Assembly: GCA_905201305.1 (NCBI GenBank)
Contig: CAJKNS010000050.1
Span: forward strand, 1-12,890
Direction: 5' to 3'
Length of the DNA: 12,890 nucleotides
DNA from: an uncultured Eubacteriales bacterium
GTDB lineage: Bacteria; Bacillota; Clostridia; Oscillospirales; Oscillospiraceae
In this document: in pieces, positions 1 through 6,033 of the stretch
Position numbering within the stretch: the first letter of the stretch is position 1
Layout of the letters: each line of letters opens with the position of its first letter
Program-made: the position numbers and the translations under genes
Notes under the pieces: model-generated
What the model saw: only the letters and a program-made list of their open reading frames with translations
Database searches by the model: none
Told to the model about the DNA's origin: nothing

Positions 1-48
1 GGGACTGATTTTTACCGCAGTTTCTTTATTGGTCTATGCAAAAGGGGC

Positions 49-77
49 TTTCCATCGGCGCGGAAATCGGATATAAT
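49..77 (+). promoter_or_regulatory. Sigma-A-type promoter for the 69-aa Cys4 protein gene
   Basis: A consensus -10 box TATAAT lies at 72-77. Exactly 17 bases upstream is TTTCCA at 49-54, which matches four of six bases of the -35 consensus. Transcription would begin near 84, leaving a leader of about 40 bases before the ATG at 122. Bases 1-48 hold nothing else that I recognise. The exact -10 box and ideal spacer make the call reasonable; the weak -35 keeps it from being certain. Confidence 0.6.
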
Positions 78-121
78 GGAGGTAAACCATTGATTTTACA
101 TCCAGTTCAGGAGGAACCCCC

Positions 122-331
122 ATGCTGTTTCGCAAACATATCGAACCCCGCTGTACCTATTGCCGCTATGCTGCACCGGCAGAACCGGACACGGTGATCT
201 GCCGGAAAAAGGGCATTCGCGATGCCGGAGATCACTGCCGCCGCTTTCGCTATAATCCCCTGCGCCGGGTGCCTCCAAAGCCCGCCGCTGTGGACTTCAC
301 CAAATATGACAAAGAGGATTATTCCCTATAA
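122..331 (+). CDS. Small four-cysteine (zinc-ribbon-like) protein, 69 aa, function unknown
   Basis: I cannot assign a function. The protein is short, basic and probably cytoplasmic, with no signal peptide or membrane segment. Cysteines sit at C11, C14, C27 and C39, a CxxC plus two single cysteines, as in small treble-clef or rubredoxin-like metal sites. Basic patches follow (CRKKG at 27-31, CRRFRYNPLRR at 39-49), then a PP-containing acidic tail. A strong AGGAGG site at 109-114 ends seven bases before the ATG, and a promoter with a perfect -10 box precedes it. From memory, short proteins with this CxYC...CRKKG...CRRFRYDPLRR layout recur in Oscillospirales genomes, but I cannot check that here. 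The gene is followed by a bidirectional terminator, so it is probably transcribed alone. That it is a real gene is likely; metal binding is inference. Confidence 0.75.
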   Translation: MLFRKHIEPRCTYCRYAAPAEPDTVICRKKGIRDAGDHCRRFRYNPLRRVPPKPAAVDFTKYDKEDYSL

Positions 332-384
332 CGAAAAAAGCGCAAAATACCGCGACATCTGAAGTCAGATGCCGCGGTATTGTT
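331..384. terminator. Bidirectional intrinsic terminator between two convergent small genes
   Basis: The arms at 346-362 and 365-381 pair over 17 positions with one mismatch (A opposite C); in practice the innermost bases open to form the loop. On the + strand the stem is followed by TTGTTTCC. On the - strand it is followed by a T-run, the complement of the A6 at 334-339. It can therefore stop the 69-aa gene from the left and the 52-aa membrane protein gene from the right; the - strand tail is the better one. Confidence 0.75.
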
Positions 385-395
385 TCCGTTATGGA

Positions 396-554
396 CTACT
401 TCTCCATTTTCTTTCTGACAAGGTTGACGAGATAAGCGACAACGCACACAACGCCAACCACTGCATAAACGATGAGAGAGAAGCTGATGCCCTCTACATA
501 CTTCATTCCGGCAATGGCAAGACACGCCAGACCCAGCATAAACAGTACGATCAT
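396..554 (-). CDS. Small two-helix membrane protein, 52 aa, function unknown
   Basis: This frame encodes a 52-residue protein ending in RKKMEK. Residues 2-16 (IVLFMLGLACLAIAG) and about 24-46 (ISFSLIVYAVVGVVCVVAYLVNL) are hydrophobic enough for two membrane helices joined by a short KYVEG turn. The lysine- and arginine-rich C-terminus should face the cytoplasm. The ATG at 554-552 has an AGGTG ribosome site about seven bases upstream. A near-consensus promoter lies at 588-616 and a terminator at 331-384. Complete expression signals around a frame this short, plus the clear hydrophobic pattern, argue that it is real. I recognise no family. Candidates are a small membrane regulator, an assembly factor or a toxin-like peptide; nothing in the sequence favours one, and no antitoxin gene or antisense RNA is evident. 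Confidence 0.72.
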   Translation of the reverse strand: MIVLFMLGLACLAIAGMKYVEGISFSLIVYAVVGVVCVVAYLVNLVRKKMEK

Positions 555-587
555 TGTTTTCACCTGCCCCCATTCATTTCACGTTAA

Positions 588-616
588 AGTATAGCATACG
601 CAATTCCGTAAGTCAA
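588..616 (-). promoter_or_regulatory. Near-consensus sigma-A promoter of the 52-aa membrane protein
   Basis: Read on the - strand, TTGACT (complement of 611-616) matches the -35 consensus at five of six bases. TATACT (complement of 588-593) matches the -10 at five of six. The spacer is exactly 17 bases. Transcription should start near 581, about 27 bases before the ATG at 554. This is the best-matching promoter in the window and suggests constitutive, strong transcription of a very short gene. Confidence 0.75.
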
Positions 617-679
617 GCATTCTACACAAATCTGGCTGCATGATTCGTGCAATTTTGATGCAGATTTTTGTTATTTTCG

Positions 680-1960
680 TCAAATAGCATCCAGCGCCTG
701 GGCAATATCCGCAATCAAATCGTCCTTGCTCTCCAGTCCGCAGCTCATACGAACCAGCTCAGCGGGCACACCGGCTGCCCTCAGCTGCTCATCGTTCATC
801 TGCCGATGGGTACTGGTGGCAGGGTTCAGGCAGCAGGTACGGGCATCTGCCACATGGGTTTCAATGGCAGCCAGCTTCAGGTGCTTCATAAACGTCTCCG
901 CAGCAGCCCGTCCGCCCTTCAGACCGAAGGATACCACACCGCAGGAGCCGTTGGGCAGATATTTCTCTGCCAGCTTATGATACTTGTCGCCGGGCAGACC
1001 GCAGTAGTTCACATAGGCGATCTTGGGATGCTGATTCAGGAATTCTGCCACCGCCTGACCGTTTTCACAGTGCCGGGGCATCCGAACATGCAGGCTCTCC
1101 AGTCCCAGATTCAGCATAAAGGCGCTCTGGGGGGACTGGGTGGAGCCAAAGTCCCGCATCAGCTGTGCGGTGCACTTGGTAATAAATGCGCCGCCCTGAC
1201 CAAACTTCTCGGCATAGGTGATGCCGTGATAGCTTTCATCCGGCGTGGTAAGACCGGGGAACTTATCCTTGTGCGCCATCCAGTCAAAGTTACCGCTGTC
1301 TACAATGGCGCCGCCCACACAGGCACCGTGACCGTCCATATACTTGGTGGTGGAATGGGTGACGATATCTGCGCCCCACTCAAAGGGACGGCAGTTGATG
1401 GGCGTAGCAAAGGTGTTGTCCACAATCAGCGGGACCCCATGGGCATGGGCTACTTTGGCAAACAGCTCAATGTCCAGCACCGTCAGGGCAGGATTAGCAA
1501 TGGTTTCGCCAAACATCGCCTTGGTATTGGGACGGAATGCCGCATTCAGTTCTTCCTCTGTGGCATCGGGGCTTACGAACGTGGTTTCAATGCCCATCTT
1601 TGCCATGGTGACGCTGATGAGATTAAAGGTGCCCCCGTAGATAGAGGAGGACGCCACAATATGGTCGCCGCAGCCCACAATATTAAACAGCGCAAAGAAG
1701 TTGGCAGCCTGTCCGGAAGAGGTCAGCATCGCTGCGGTGCCGCCCTCCAACTCCGCAATTTTGGAAGCCACATAATCGCAGGTGGGGTTTTGAAGCCGGG
1801 AATAGAAATATCCGCTTGCCTCCAGATCAAACAGCTTGCCCATATCCTCAGAGGTAGCATATTTAAACGTGGTGCTTTGAATAATCGGAATCTGACGAGG
1901 CTCTCCATTGCCTGGAGTATAGCCTCCCTGAACGCATTTTGTATCAATATTTTGTGGCAT
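680..1960 (-). CDS. metY: O-acetylhomoserine sulfhydrylase / aminocarboxypropyltransferase (PLP enzyme), 426 aa
   Basis: This cytoplasmic PLP enzyme of the Cys/Met metabolism family combines O-acetylhomoserine with sulfide, or methanethiol, to give homocysteine or methionine. The usual signatures are visible, numbered from the start chosen here: an N-terminal CVQGGY...EPRQIPI segment, the YFYSRLQNPT motif near 51-60, TSSGQAA near 80-86, the PLP-contacting Asp of VDNTFATP (D181) and the Schiff-base lysine in HSTTKYMDGHG (K206). At 426 residues it fits sulfhydrylases better than the shorter (about 380-400 aa) cystathionine gamma-synthases. The open frame reaches ATG 1987, but that ATG lacks a ribosome site. 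The ATG at 1960-1958 has AAGGAAGGAG eight bases upstream and gives a normal family N-terminus, so I start there. The gene stands alone, behind the terminator at 2022-2061. I see no SAM riboswitch or T-box. Confidence 0.92.
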   Translation of the reverse strand: MPQNIDTKCVQGGYTPGNGEPRQIPIIQSTTFKYATSEDMGKLFDLEASGYFYSRLQNPTCDYVASKIAELEGGTAAMLTSSGQAANFFALFNIVGCGDHIVASSSIYGGTFNLISVTMAKMGIETTFVSPDATEEELNAAFRPNTKAMFGETIANPALTVLDIELFAKVAHAHGVPLIVDNTFATPINCRPFEWGADIVTHSTTKYMDGHGACVGGAIVDSGNFDWMAHKDKFPGLTTPDESYHGITYAEKFGQGGAFITKCTAQLMRDFGSTQSPQSAFMLNLGLESLHVRMPRHCENGQAVAEFLNQHPKIAYVNYCGLPGDKYHKLAEKYLPNGSCGVVSFGLKGGRAAAETFMKHLKLAAIETHVADARTCCLNPATSTHRQMNDEQLRAAGVPAELVRMSCGLESKDDLIADIAQALDAI

Positions 1961-2021
1961 GCCAGCCGCTCCTTCCTTTTGCGCCATTCTGTCATCAATT
2001 TACCAGTCATACAGATGGCTG

Positions 2022-2061
2022 AAAAAAATACCCTACAGGAAATAACATTCCCGTAGGGTAT
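2022..2061 (-). terminator. Strong intrinsic terminator of the comEA/two-component/GerMN operon
   Basis: On the - strand, 14-base arms (complements of 2048-2061 and 2028-2041) pair with a single mismatch around a six-base loop. A run of seven T residues follows (complement of A-run 2022-2028, its last base overlapping the stem). It lies 26 bases after the stop of the last GerMN frame, where the operon should end. It sits only about 60 bases before the metY start, so it also insulates metY or acts in its leader. Confidence 0.88.
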
Positions 2062-2090
2062 ACTTTAGCACGATAAACACATTCTGTCAA
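2062..2090 (-). promoter_or_regulatory. Possible metY promoter overlapping the upstream gene's stop codon
   Basis: On the - strand a perfect TTGACA (complement of 2085-2090) contains the TGA stop of the GerMN gene. It is followed after 17 bases by TAAAGT (complement of 2062-2067; four of six -10 matches). A transcript from here would start inside the left arm of the terminator hairpin, so the hairpin would sit at the very 5' end of the metY leader. The alternative is a weaker pair, TTTTCA with TAAATT 17 bases apart, just after the terminator at about 1998-2026. Which one drives metY cannot be decided by eye. Confidence 0.35.
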
Positions 2091-2521
2091 TGCAGCCGTA
2101 CCATTTTTCTGGTGAGCGGCTCCGACAGATCCACATAGCTCAGACCGCCCGCCTCGCCCTCAATAGTCAGTGAGACGGAATTTACCGCATCCAAGCCGGT
2201 CAGTGTCTGAACCAACGCCCAGACCGCCTCCCGTTCCTTTTCCTCGGTATCGTTGCCGGGCACAAACTCCCGGGACAAATCCACGTAGCACACGCTGCCA
2301 GATACGCTGACGCTGAGCAGCTCGGTGCCAAAGGGAATGGGATTATAGAAGCCCTGAGGCGGCGTGTAGCCCAGCAGTTCGTTCAGCACCGCCTCTGCAG
2401 ACGGCTCCGATACCTGCTGCTTCACCCGCACCGGAACCGGAAAGGGATCGCCGGTCATCCGCTGAAGGGTATAAAGATTCACATCCATTTCTCCCCCGGT
2501 GTTGTGAACCGGTCCGATCAC
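2087..2521 (-). pseudogene. C-terminal GerMN domain, out of frame with the upstream lipoprotein (frameshifted 3' part)
   Basis: This frame encodes a GerMN domain, found in sporulation/germination protein GerM and related lipoproteins. The domain starts at about MDVNLYTLQR and runs through FGTELLSVSVSGSVCYVDLS and LVQTLTGLDAVNSVSLTIEGE to the closing SEPLTRK. It has no signal peptide of its own. The nominal start is a GTG at 2521-2519 overlapping the previous TGA stop; an ATG twelve codons in has GGGGGAG, but too close. Read upstream past the GTG, the frame stays open and gives GEPITRDTRVIGPV. GEPITR is the closing motif expected for the preceding GerMN domain and parallels SEPLTR here. I therefore read it as the 3' part of the upstream gene, separated by a one-base frameshift at the G-run 2545-2548. 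It could still be translated by coupling or by ribosomal slippage. Confidence 0.7.
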
Positions 2522-2548
2522 CCGGGTATCACGGGTGATCGGCTCCCC
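2514..2548 (-). other. Frameshift site: G4 run followed by perfect 11-bp inverted repeat
   Basis: In mRNA sense (- strand) CTG GGG (the G-run is the complement of 2545-2548) is followed two bases later by a perfect inverted repeat. Its arms are the complements of 2532-2542 and 2514-2524, with a seven-base loop. The 3' arm contains both the TGA stop of the first GerMN frame and the GTG of the second. Slipping back one base at GGG leaves cognate Gly pairing and continues as GEPITR. No T-tract follows, so this is not an intrinsic terminator. Known hairpin-stimulated -1 sites usually have a 5-9 base spacer, longer than the two bases here. Confidence 0.55.
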
Positions 2549-3399
2549 AGCAGCATGATGCCGCTGCCGCCGATGGATGCGCCGTCCTTCAGGAATATCA
2601 CCGAATCCACTGTGTCCAGTCCGGTCAGGGTATCTACAATGCTGTACACGGCAGTGTACAGTCCGTATTCCCCTGAAAAAGCCTTGTCATAAAAATCCGA
2701 AGACAGGTCCACCGTGCAGACACCGCCGCTGGTGGAGACGTTCAAAACCTCGGTTCCATCGGGCATTGCTGCCTGCAAGCCAACAGTCTCGGGACCGGAT
2801 AAAAGCTCCCTCATCAAATACGTCTCCGCCGTCTCATTTTCGCTGAGGGTTGCTTCCCGCAGCTCCGGAATCACATAGCGCCGATCCTCTGAGGGAAAAT
2901 ATAACGTAAACATCTGGTCGGTATCCGACTGATATTCATCCTGTACCAAAAAGCTGTCCGGGGTCAGCTCCATATGAATCCGTCCCAGCTCATCCGACAG
3001 GGTAATAGCAGTCTCACCGGTATAGACGCACACGGTTCGCGCCAGGCAAGCGCAAGCTACCGCCAGATCCACCCCCTGAAGGGAAAAGAATGCACTGGAC
3101 AGTACCAGCTCCGTTCCATCTTCCCCCTGGTCAACGGAAATCGCCTCGGTACCATCCGGAAACGGAGAAATCAAATCATCCTGGACCGGTCCGCGAAAAT
3201 ACAGCTCCAGTACCGGTCCCAGCGCTCCCGCGTAGGTCGTGCGGCTTTCGGATGCCAGCATTGCATCGGCTGCCAGCTCCGACGCGCCCCGCTGTTCATA
3301 AAAGAACAGGACATGGTTCCCTCCGGTTTGAGACGTCGTTGCGCCGCAGCCGGCAAACAGCAGGCATAAGACCATCATCAGACTAAGCAATCGTTTCAT
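2518..3399 (-). CDS. GerMN-domain spore germination/sporulation lipoprotein, 5' part (293 aa before frameshift)
   Basis: The start is the ATG at 3399-3397, which overlaps the kinase stop as ATGA and has GGAGGGAG upstream; the longer frame from 3414 lacks this. A lipoprotein signal peptide MKRLLSLMMVLCLLFAG precedes Cys18, so the mature protein should be lipid-anchored outside the membrane. Residues about 25-150 resemble a divergent first GerMN domain (LELYFRGP, FPDGTEAISV). Residues about 160-280 form a clear second one (FTLYFPSEDRRYVIPE, MPDGTEVLNVSTSGGVCTVDLS, LTGLDTVDSVIFLKDG). Beyond Gly285 the frame reads SRSPVIPG and stops, where the other frame reads EPITR; a -1 shift would give a 437-residue protein with a third GerMN domain. 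GerM proteins act in forespore engulfment and germination in Bacillus. It is the last gene of an operon with a two-component system. Confidence 0.85.
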   Translation of the reverse strand: MKRLLSLMMVLCLLFAGCGATTSQTGGNHVLFFYEQRGASELAADAMLASESRTTYAGALGPVLELYFRGPVQDDLISPFPDGTEAISVDQGEDGTELVLSSAFFSLQGVDLAVACACLARTVCVYTGETAITLSDELGRIHMELTPDSFLVQDEYQSDTDQMFTLYFPSEDRRYVIPELREATLSENETAETYLMRELLSGPETVGLQAAMPDGTEVLNVSTSGGVCTVDLSSDFYDKAFSGEYGLYTAVYSIVDTLTGLDTVDSVIFLKDGASIGGSGIMLLGSRSPVIPG

Positions 3400-4844
3400 G
3401 GCTCTCCCTCCCACTGGTAACGGGGGAACTGTACCGTAAACCGTGCGCCGCCTTGGGGACGATTGGCTGCGGTAACGGTACCGCCGAACTTCTCTGCGGT
3501 TTCCCGGACAATGGCAAGCCCAAGACCGGTGCCGCCAGCCTCCCGGGAGCGCGCCTTGTCCACCCGATAAAATCGCTGGAAGATTCGATCCAGCTCGTTT
3601 TCCGGAATTCCTACGCCGTTATCCTCTACAATCAGGATGGCTGTACTGCCCTGGGAATAGGCGATCAGGCGCACCTGTCCGCCCTCCTGGCTGTATTTCA
3701 CGCCGTTTTCCGCCAAATTCAGCACCAGCTGGAAGATGTCGTCCTCCCGCGCCATGACGCAGCAGTTTTCCTCGGAGCTCTGCTCGATCTCTGCGCCCAT
3801 TTCCTTAGCATAGGGTCCCAGCATGCGCACCGCTTTTTTGCAGCACTCGCCCAGGTTTACCGGCTCCGTTTCCGTGGGGGTAAACTGGCGGCTGTCCAGC
3901 GCCGTCAGATTTAATAGCTTCGAGGTCATTCTTGTCAGTCGGTCCGCTTCTCCGGAGATGTCCTGTACGAACTCCCGGATGGTGTCCTGATCCATGTCGT
4001 TCTGCAAAATGGAGTCGGACAGCAGCCGCATGGCAGCCAGCGGCGTCCGCAGCTCATGGGAAGCATCGGATACAAACTGCCGCCGAAGCTGCTCCGTCTG
4101 CTGGAGCCGATCCGTCAGTGCGTTGAACTCATTGGCAAGCACGGCAAATTCGTCCTTGCCCTTGACCTCCACCCGATGCTCATAGTCGCCGTCCTGCACC
4201 CGTCGAATGGATTGCAGCAAGCTCTCGTTCTTCCGGATAACCACCAGACCGAACACAATGTACAAAATCAGCGATACCAGCACCGTAATCACAGAGGTCC
4301 GTACCGCGTTGTTTTGGATGCTGGTCAGCAGCGCCGCCTGCTCCGAATCAATTTCCACCATGTACACGCAGCCGGTAATATCGCCCCCGAACATCACGGG
4401 AATGGCGCCGCGGCTGACAAATGCATCTCCGGTAAAGGTGCACCGAAATGCGTCGTTCCCCCGCAGCGCCGAAACAATCTCCGGATACAGGGTGCAGCTG
4501 CCCACCGGCGAAACGGACAAATTGGAGCTGTAAAGCACCACGCCGCTTCCGTCGGTAATCACCACCTGCCCCATATCCCGGGTGCCCAGCACGCTCATAA
4601 TCTCCTCCGCCCCCTGGCTGGTGAGATTTTGGCTGCTGGAGAGAGAGGACGCCACCGTTTCCGCTTCGCCCAATAGCATTTTGTGCTTATAGGAGAAAAT
4701 CATATTCTCCGTAATGTGCACCGGTGCGCTGGTCTGGTAAATCAGCAGTGCAGCCGTTACCACCAGCATCGCCAGTACAACCTTCATCAAAAGGCTGTTG
4801 CGAAACTGGACAGCGAACCGTTTAAGCCTTGAAATAATAGCCAA
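3396..4844 (-). CDS. Membrane sensor histidine kinase (HAMP, HisKA, HATPase_c), 482 aa
   Basis: This kinase should autophosphorylate on histidine and pass the phosphate to the response regulator encoded just upstream. The layout is: membrane helix about 20-37; an extracytoplasmic region about 40-180 with a Cache/PAS-like stretch (VVITDGSGVVLYSS, 94-107); a second helix about 184-203; HAMP about 204-252; HisKA with phospho-acceptor H263 in SHELRTPL; N-box NLAENGVKYS (N380); G1 DNGVGIP (408-414); F-box FQRFYR; and G2 GGTGLGL (437-443). All catalytic boxes are intact, as in PhoR/WalK-type kinases. The start is a TTG at 4844-4842 inside the end of the regulator gene, giving a 23-base overlap and a weak GGGG site, which suggests translational coupling. 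The next ATG (4787) has no ribosome site and falls within the first helix. The signal sensed cannot be told from sequence. Confidence 0.93.
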   Translation of the reverse strand: MAIISRLKRFAVQFRNSLLMKVVLAMLVVTAALLIYQTSAPVHITENMIFSYKHKMLLGEAETVASSLSSSQNLTSQGAEEIMSVLGTRDMGQVVITDGSGVVLYSSNLSVSPVGSCTLYPEIVSALRGNDAFRCTFTGDAFVSRGAIPVMFGGDITGCVYMVEIDSEQAALLTSIQNNAVRTSVITVLVSLILYIVFGLVVIRKNESLLQSIRRVQDGDYEHRVEVKGKDEFAVLANEFNALTDRLQQTEQLRRQFVSDASHELRTPLAAMRLLSDSILQNDMDQDTIREFVQDISGEADRLTRMTSKLLNLTALDSRQFTPTETEPVNLGECCKKAVRMLGPYAKEMGAEIEQSSEENCCVMAREDDIFQLVLNLAENGVKYSQEGGQVRLIAYSQGSTAILIVEDNGVGIPENELDRIFQRFYRVDKARSREAGGTGLGLAIVRETAEKFGGTVTAANRPQGGARFTVQFPRYQWEGEP

Positions 4845-5502
4845 CGCCCCATTTCGTCATAATATACTCCGGCTGTGCAGGAACCCGCTCCAGCTTTTCA
4901 CGGAGCCGGCGCACATGGACGTCTACCGTTCTGATTTCACCCTGATATTCATAGCCCCAGATGATATCCAGCAGGTTCTCTCTGGAATAAACGTGTCCAG
5001 GATTCTTCATTAAAAGCTCCATCAGGTCAAACTCACGGGCGGTCAGCTCCACCGCCTTGCCGTTTTTATAGGCATTGCGTTCGCTGGTGTCCAGCGTGAT
5101 GTCGCCGCAGGTAATCCGAGTGCACTCCTCCTTGGTTTCCGCAGGAGTAGACCGGCGGAGCAGCGCACGAATCCGCGCCTTGAGCTCCAGAATATTAAAG
5201 GGCTTGGTGAGGTAGTCGTCGGTACCCTGCTCAAAGCCGATGAGCTTGTCCATGTCCTCGCCCTTTGCAGTCAGCATGATAATCGGCACATTGGAAAACT
5301 CCCGAATCTGCATGCAAGCCTCCAGACCGGTCATCTTGGGCATCATAATATCCAGAATAATCAGGTCAAAATCCCCGGATTTCGCCAGCTCTACCGCCTC
5401 TTCGCCGTCATAGGCAGCGGCAACCTCATAGCCGTCGTTTTCCAGATTGAACTTAATGCCCTTGACCAGGAGCTTTTCATCATCTACAACCAGAATTTTC
5501 AT
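4822..5502 (-). CDS. OmpR/PhoB-family response regulator, 226 aa
   Basis: This is a DNA-binding transcription factor, partner of the adjacent kinase. The receiver domain (about 1-118) has the acidic pocket VDDE (D7, D8), phospho-acceptor D51 in ILDIMMPKMTG, T78 in MLTAKG and K100 in LTKPF. The winged-helix effector domain (about 130-226) shows LTAREFDLMELLMKNPG, the recognition-helix segment EIRTVDVHVRRLREKLE and the wing IMTKWGVGYYF. Length and order are typical. The ATG overlaps the comEA stop (ATGA), preceded by a modest GGGG site, so it is probably coupled to comEA translation. The recognition helix is of the VDVHVRRLR type common to WalR/PhoP/ResD relatives, and I cannot narrow it to one orthologue. 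No direct-repeat operator could be picked out confidently nearby. Confidence 0.94.
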   Translation of the reverse strand: MKILVVDDEKLLVKGIKFNLENDGYEVAAAYDGEEAVELAKSGDFDLIILDIMMPKMTGLEACMQIREFSNVPIIMLTAKGEDMDKLIGFEQGTDDYLTKPFNILELKARIRALLRRSTPAETKEECTRITCGDITLDTSERNAYKNGKAVELTAREFDLMELLMKNPGHVYSRENLLDIIWGYEYQGEIRTVDVHVRRLREKLERVPAQPEYIMTKWGVGYYFKA

Positions 5503-5948
5503 TGTTCATTCCCCACTTCTATCAGGTTTTCCAGATCACTGTATTTCTTATCCCCAATACCGTTTACCTCTTTGATCTGATTTTTCTCGGTAAAGGGTCC
5601 ATAGGTCTGCCGGTAGTCGATAATCCGCTGGGCAATCACCGGGCCAATGCCCGGCAGCGTTTCCAGCTCTTCCAGCGAGGCTGTGTTGATATTGATTCGT
5701 CCGGAATTCACCGGCGCTTCCTGGACCGCAGCTTCCACCACAGAATCCGCCGTTGCAGGTGCAGCTGACGGTACCGGAACGGAGACCTCCGGTGACACCG
5801 CAGCCACCGATGCAGTGGGCGCTGCGGACGCCGTTACAATCTCCACTGTGGCAGGCGCGACGCCTTTGCCCTGATAAAAGCCCACCACATATGCCGCCAC
5901 GATACACGCTGCCAAGACCAGGAGCCGTTGCAGTTTATCGAAATTCAT
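5499..5948 (-). CDS. comEA: ComEA-like helix-hairpin-helix DNA-binding protein, 149 aa
   Basis: In competent Gram-positive bacteria ComEA is a membrane-anchored receptor that binds incoming double-stranded DNA outside the cell and helps it across the wall. Residues about 9-25 (LLVLAACIVAAYVVGFY) form one N-terminal membrane segment. An Ala/Pro/Val-rich low-complexity linker follows (about 30-82), then a C-terminal helix-hairpin-helix domain: ININTASLEELETLPGIG, VIAQRIIDYRQTYGPF, then NGIGDKKYSDLENLI. The two GIG hairpins are the DNA-backbone contacts. The SLBB domain present in longer ComEA proteins is absent, making this the short form. An AAGGAAAG site lies seven bases before the ATG, with GGAGG further up. 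It heads an operon with a two-component system and a GerMN lipoprotein. No comEC or comEB is in the window, so DNA uptake is inferred; a general envelope DNA-binding role is possible. Confidence 0.88.
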   Translation of the reverse strand: MNFDKLQRLLVLAACIVAAYVVGFYQGKGVAPATVEIVTASAAPTASVAAVSPEVSVPVPSAAPATADSVVEAAVQEAPVNSGRININTASLEELETLPGIGPVIAQRIIDYRQTYGPFTEKNQIKEVNGIGDKKYSDLENLIEVGNEQ

Positions 5949-5956
5949 GGAGCGAC

Positions 5957-5985
5957 TTTCCTTTCCTCCGTAAATATGCTATGAT
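5957..5985 (+). promoter_or_regulatory. Candidate promoter of the carboxypeptidase/uracil-glycosylase pair
   Basis: TATGAT at 5980-5985 matches five of six -10 bases. TTTCCT at 5957-5962, 17 bases upstream, matches only three of six -35 bases. Transcription would start near 5992 and read through the candidate -10 of the divergent comEA promoter. The whole divergent gap is only 84 bases, so the + strand promoter must be here or further left within comEA. Low to moderate support. Confidence 0.33.
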
Positions 5986-6004
5986 GTATCGCGTATTCGA
6001 CATT

Positions 6005-6033
6005 ATTGTACCATACTAGGAGCTTTTTTTGAA
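6005..6033 (-). promoter_or_regulatory. Candidate promoter of the comEA operon
   Basis: On the - strand TACAAT (complement of 6005-6010; five of six) is preceded at exactly 17 bases by TTCAAA (complement of 6028-6033; four of six). The start point would be near 5998, giving a leader of about 50 bases. The -35 box touches the start codon of the divergent carboxypeptidase gene. The fit is moderate and there is no second line of evidence. Confidence 0.4.

Noticed and set aside
668..2056. Long 462-codon open frame on the + strand opposite metY
   Set aside because: It is antisense to a clear PLP enzyme with all motifs, has low-complexity His/Gly/Arg-rich composition and no ribosome site. It is a shadow of codon bias.
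1960..2087. SAM riboswitch or T-box upstream of metY
   Set aside because: The gap is about 125 bases and mostly occupied by an intrinsic terminator; I see no SAM-I core helices, no K-turn and no T-box TGGNACCGCG motif.
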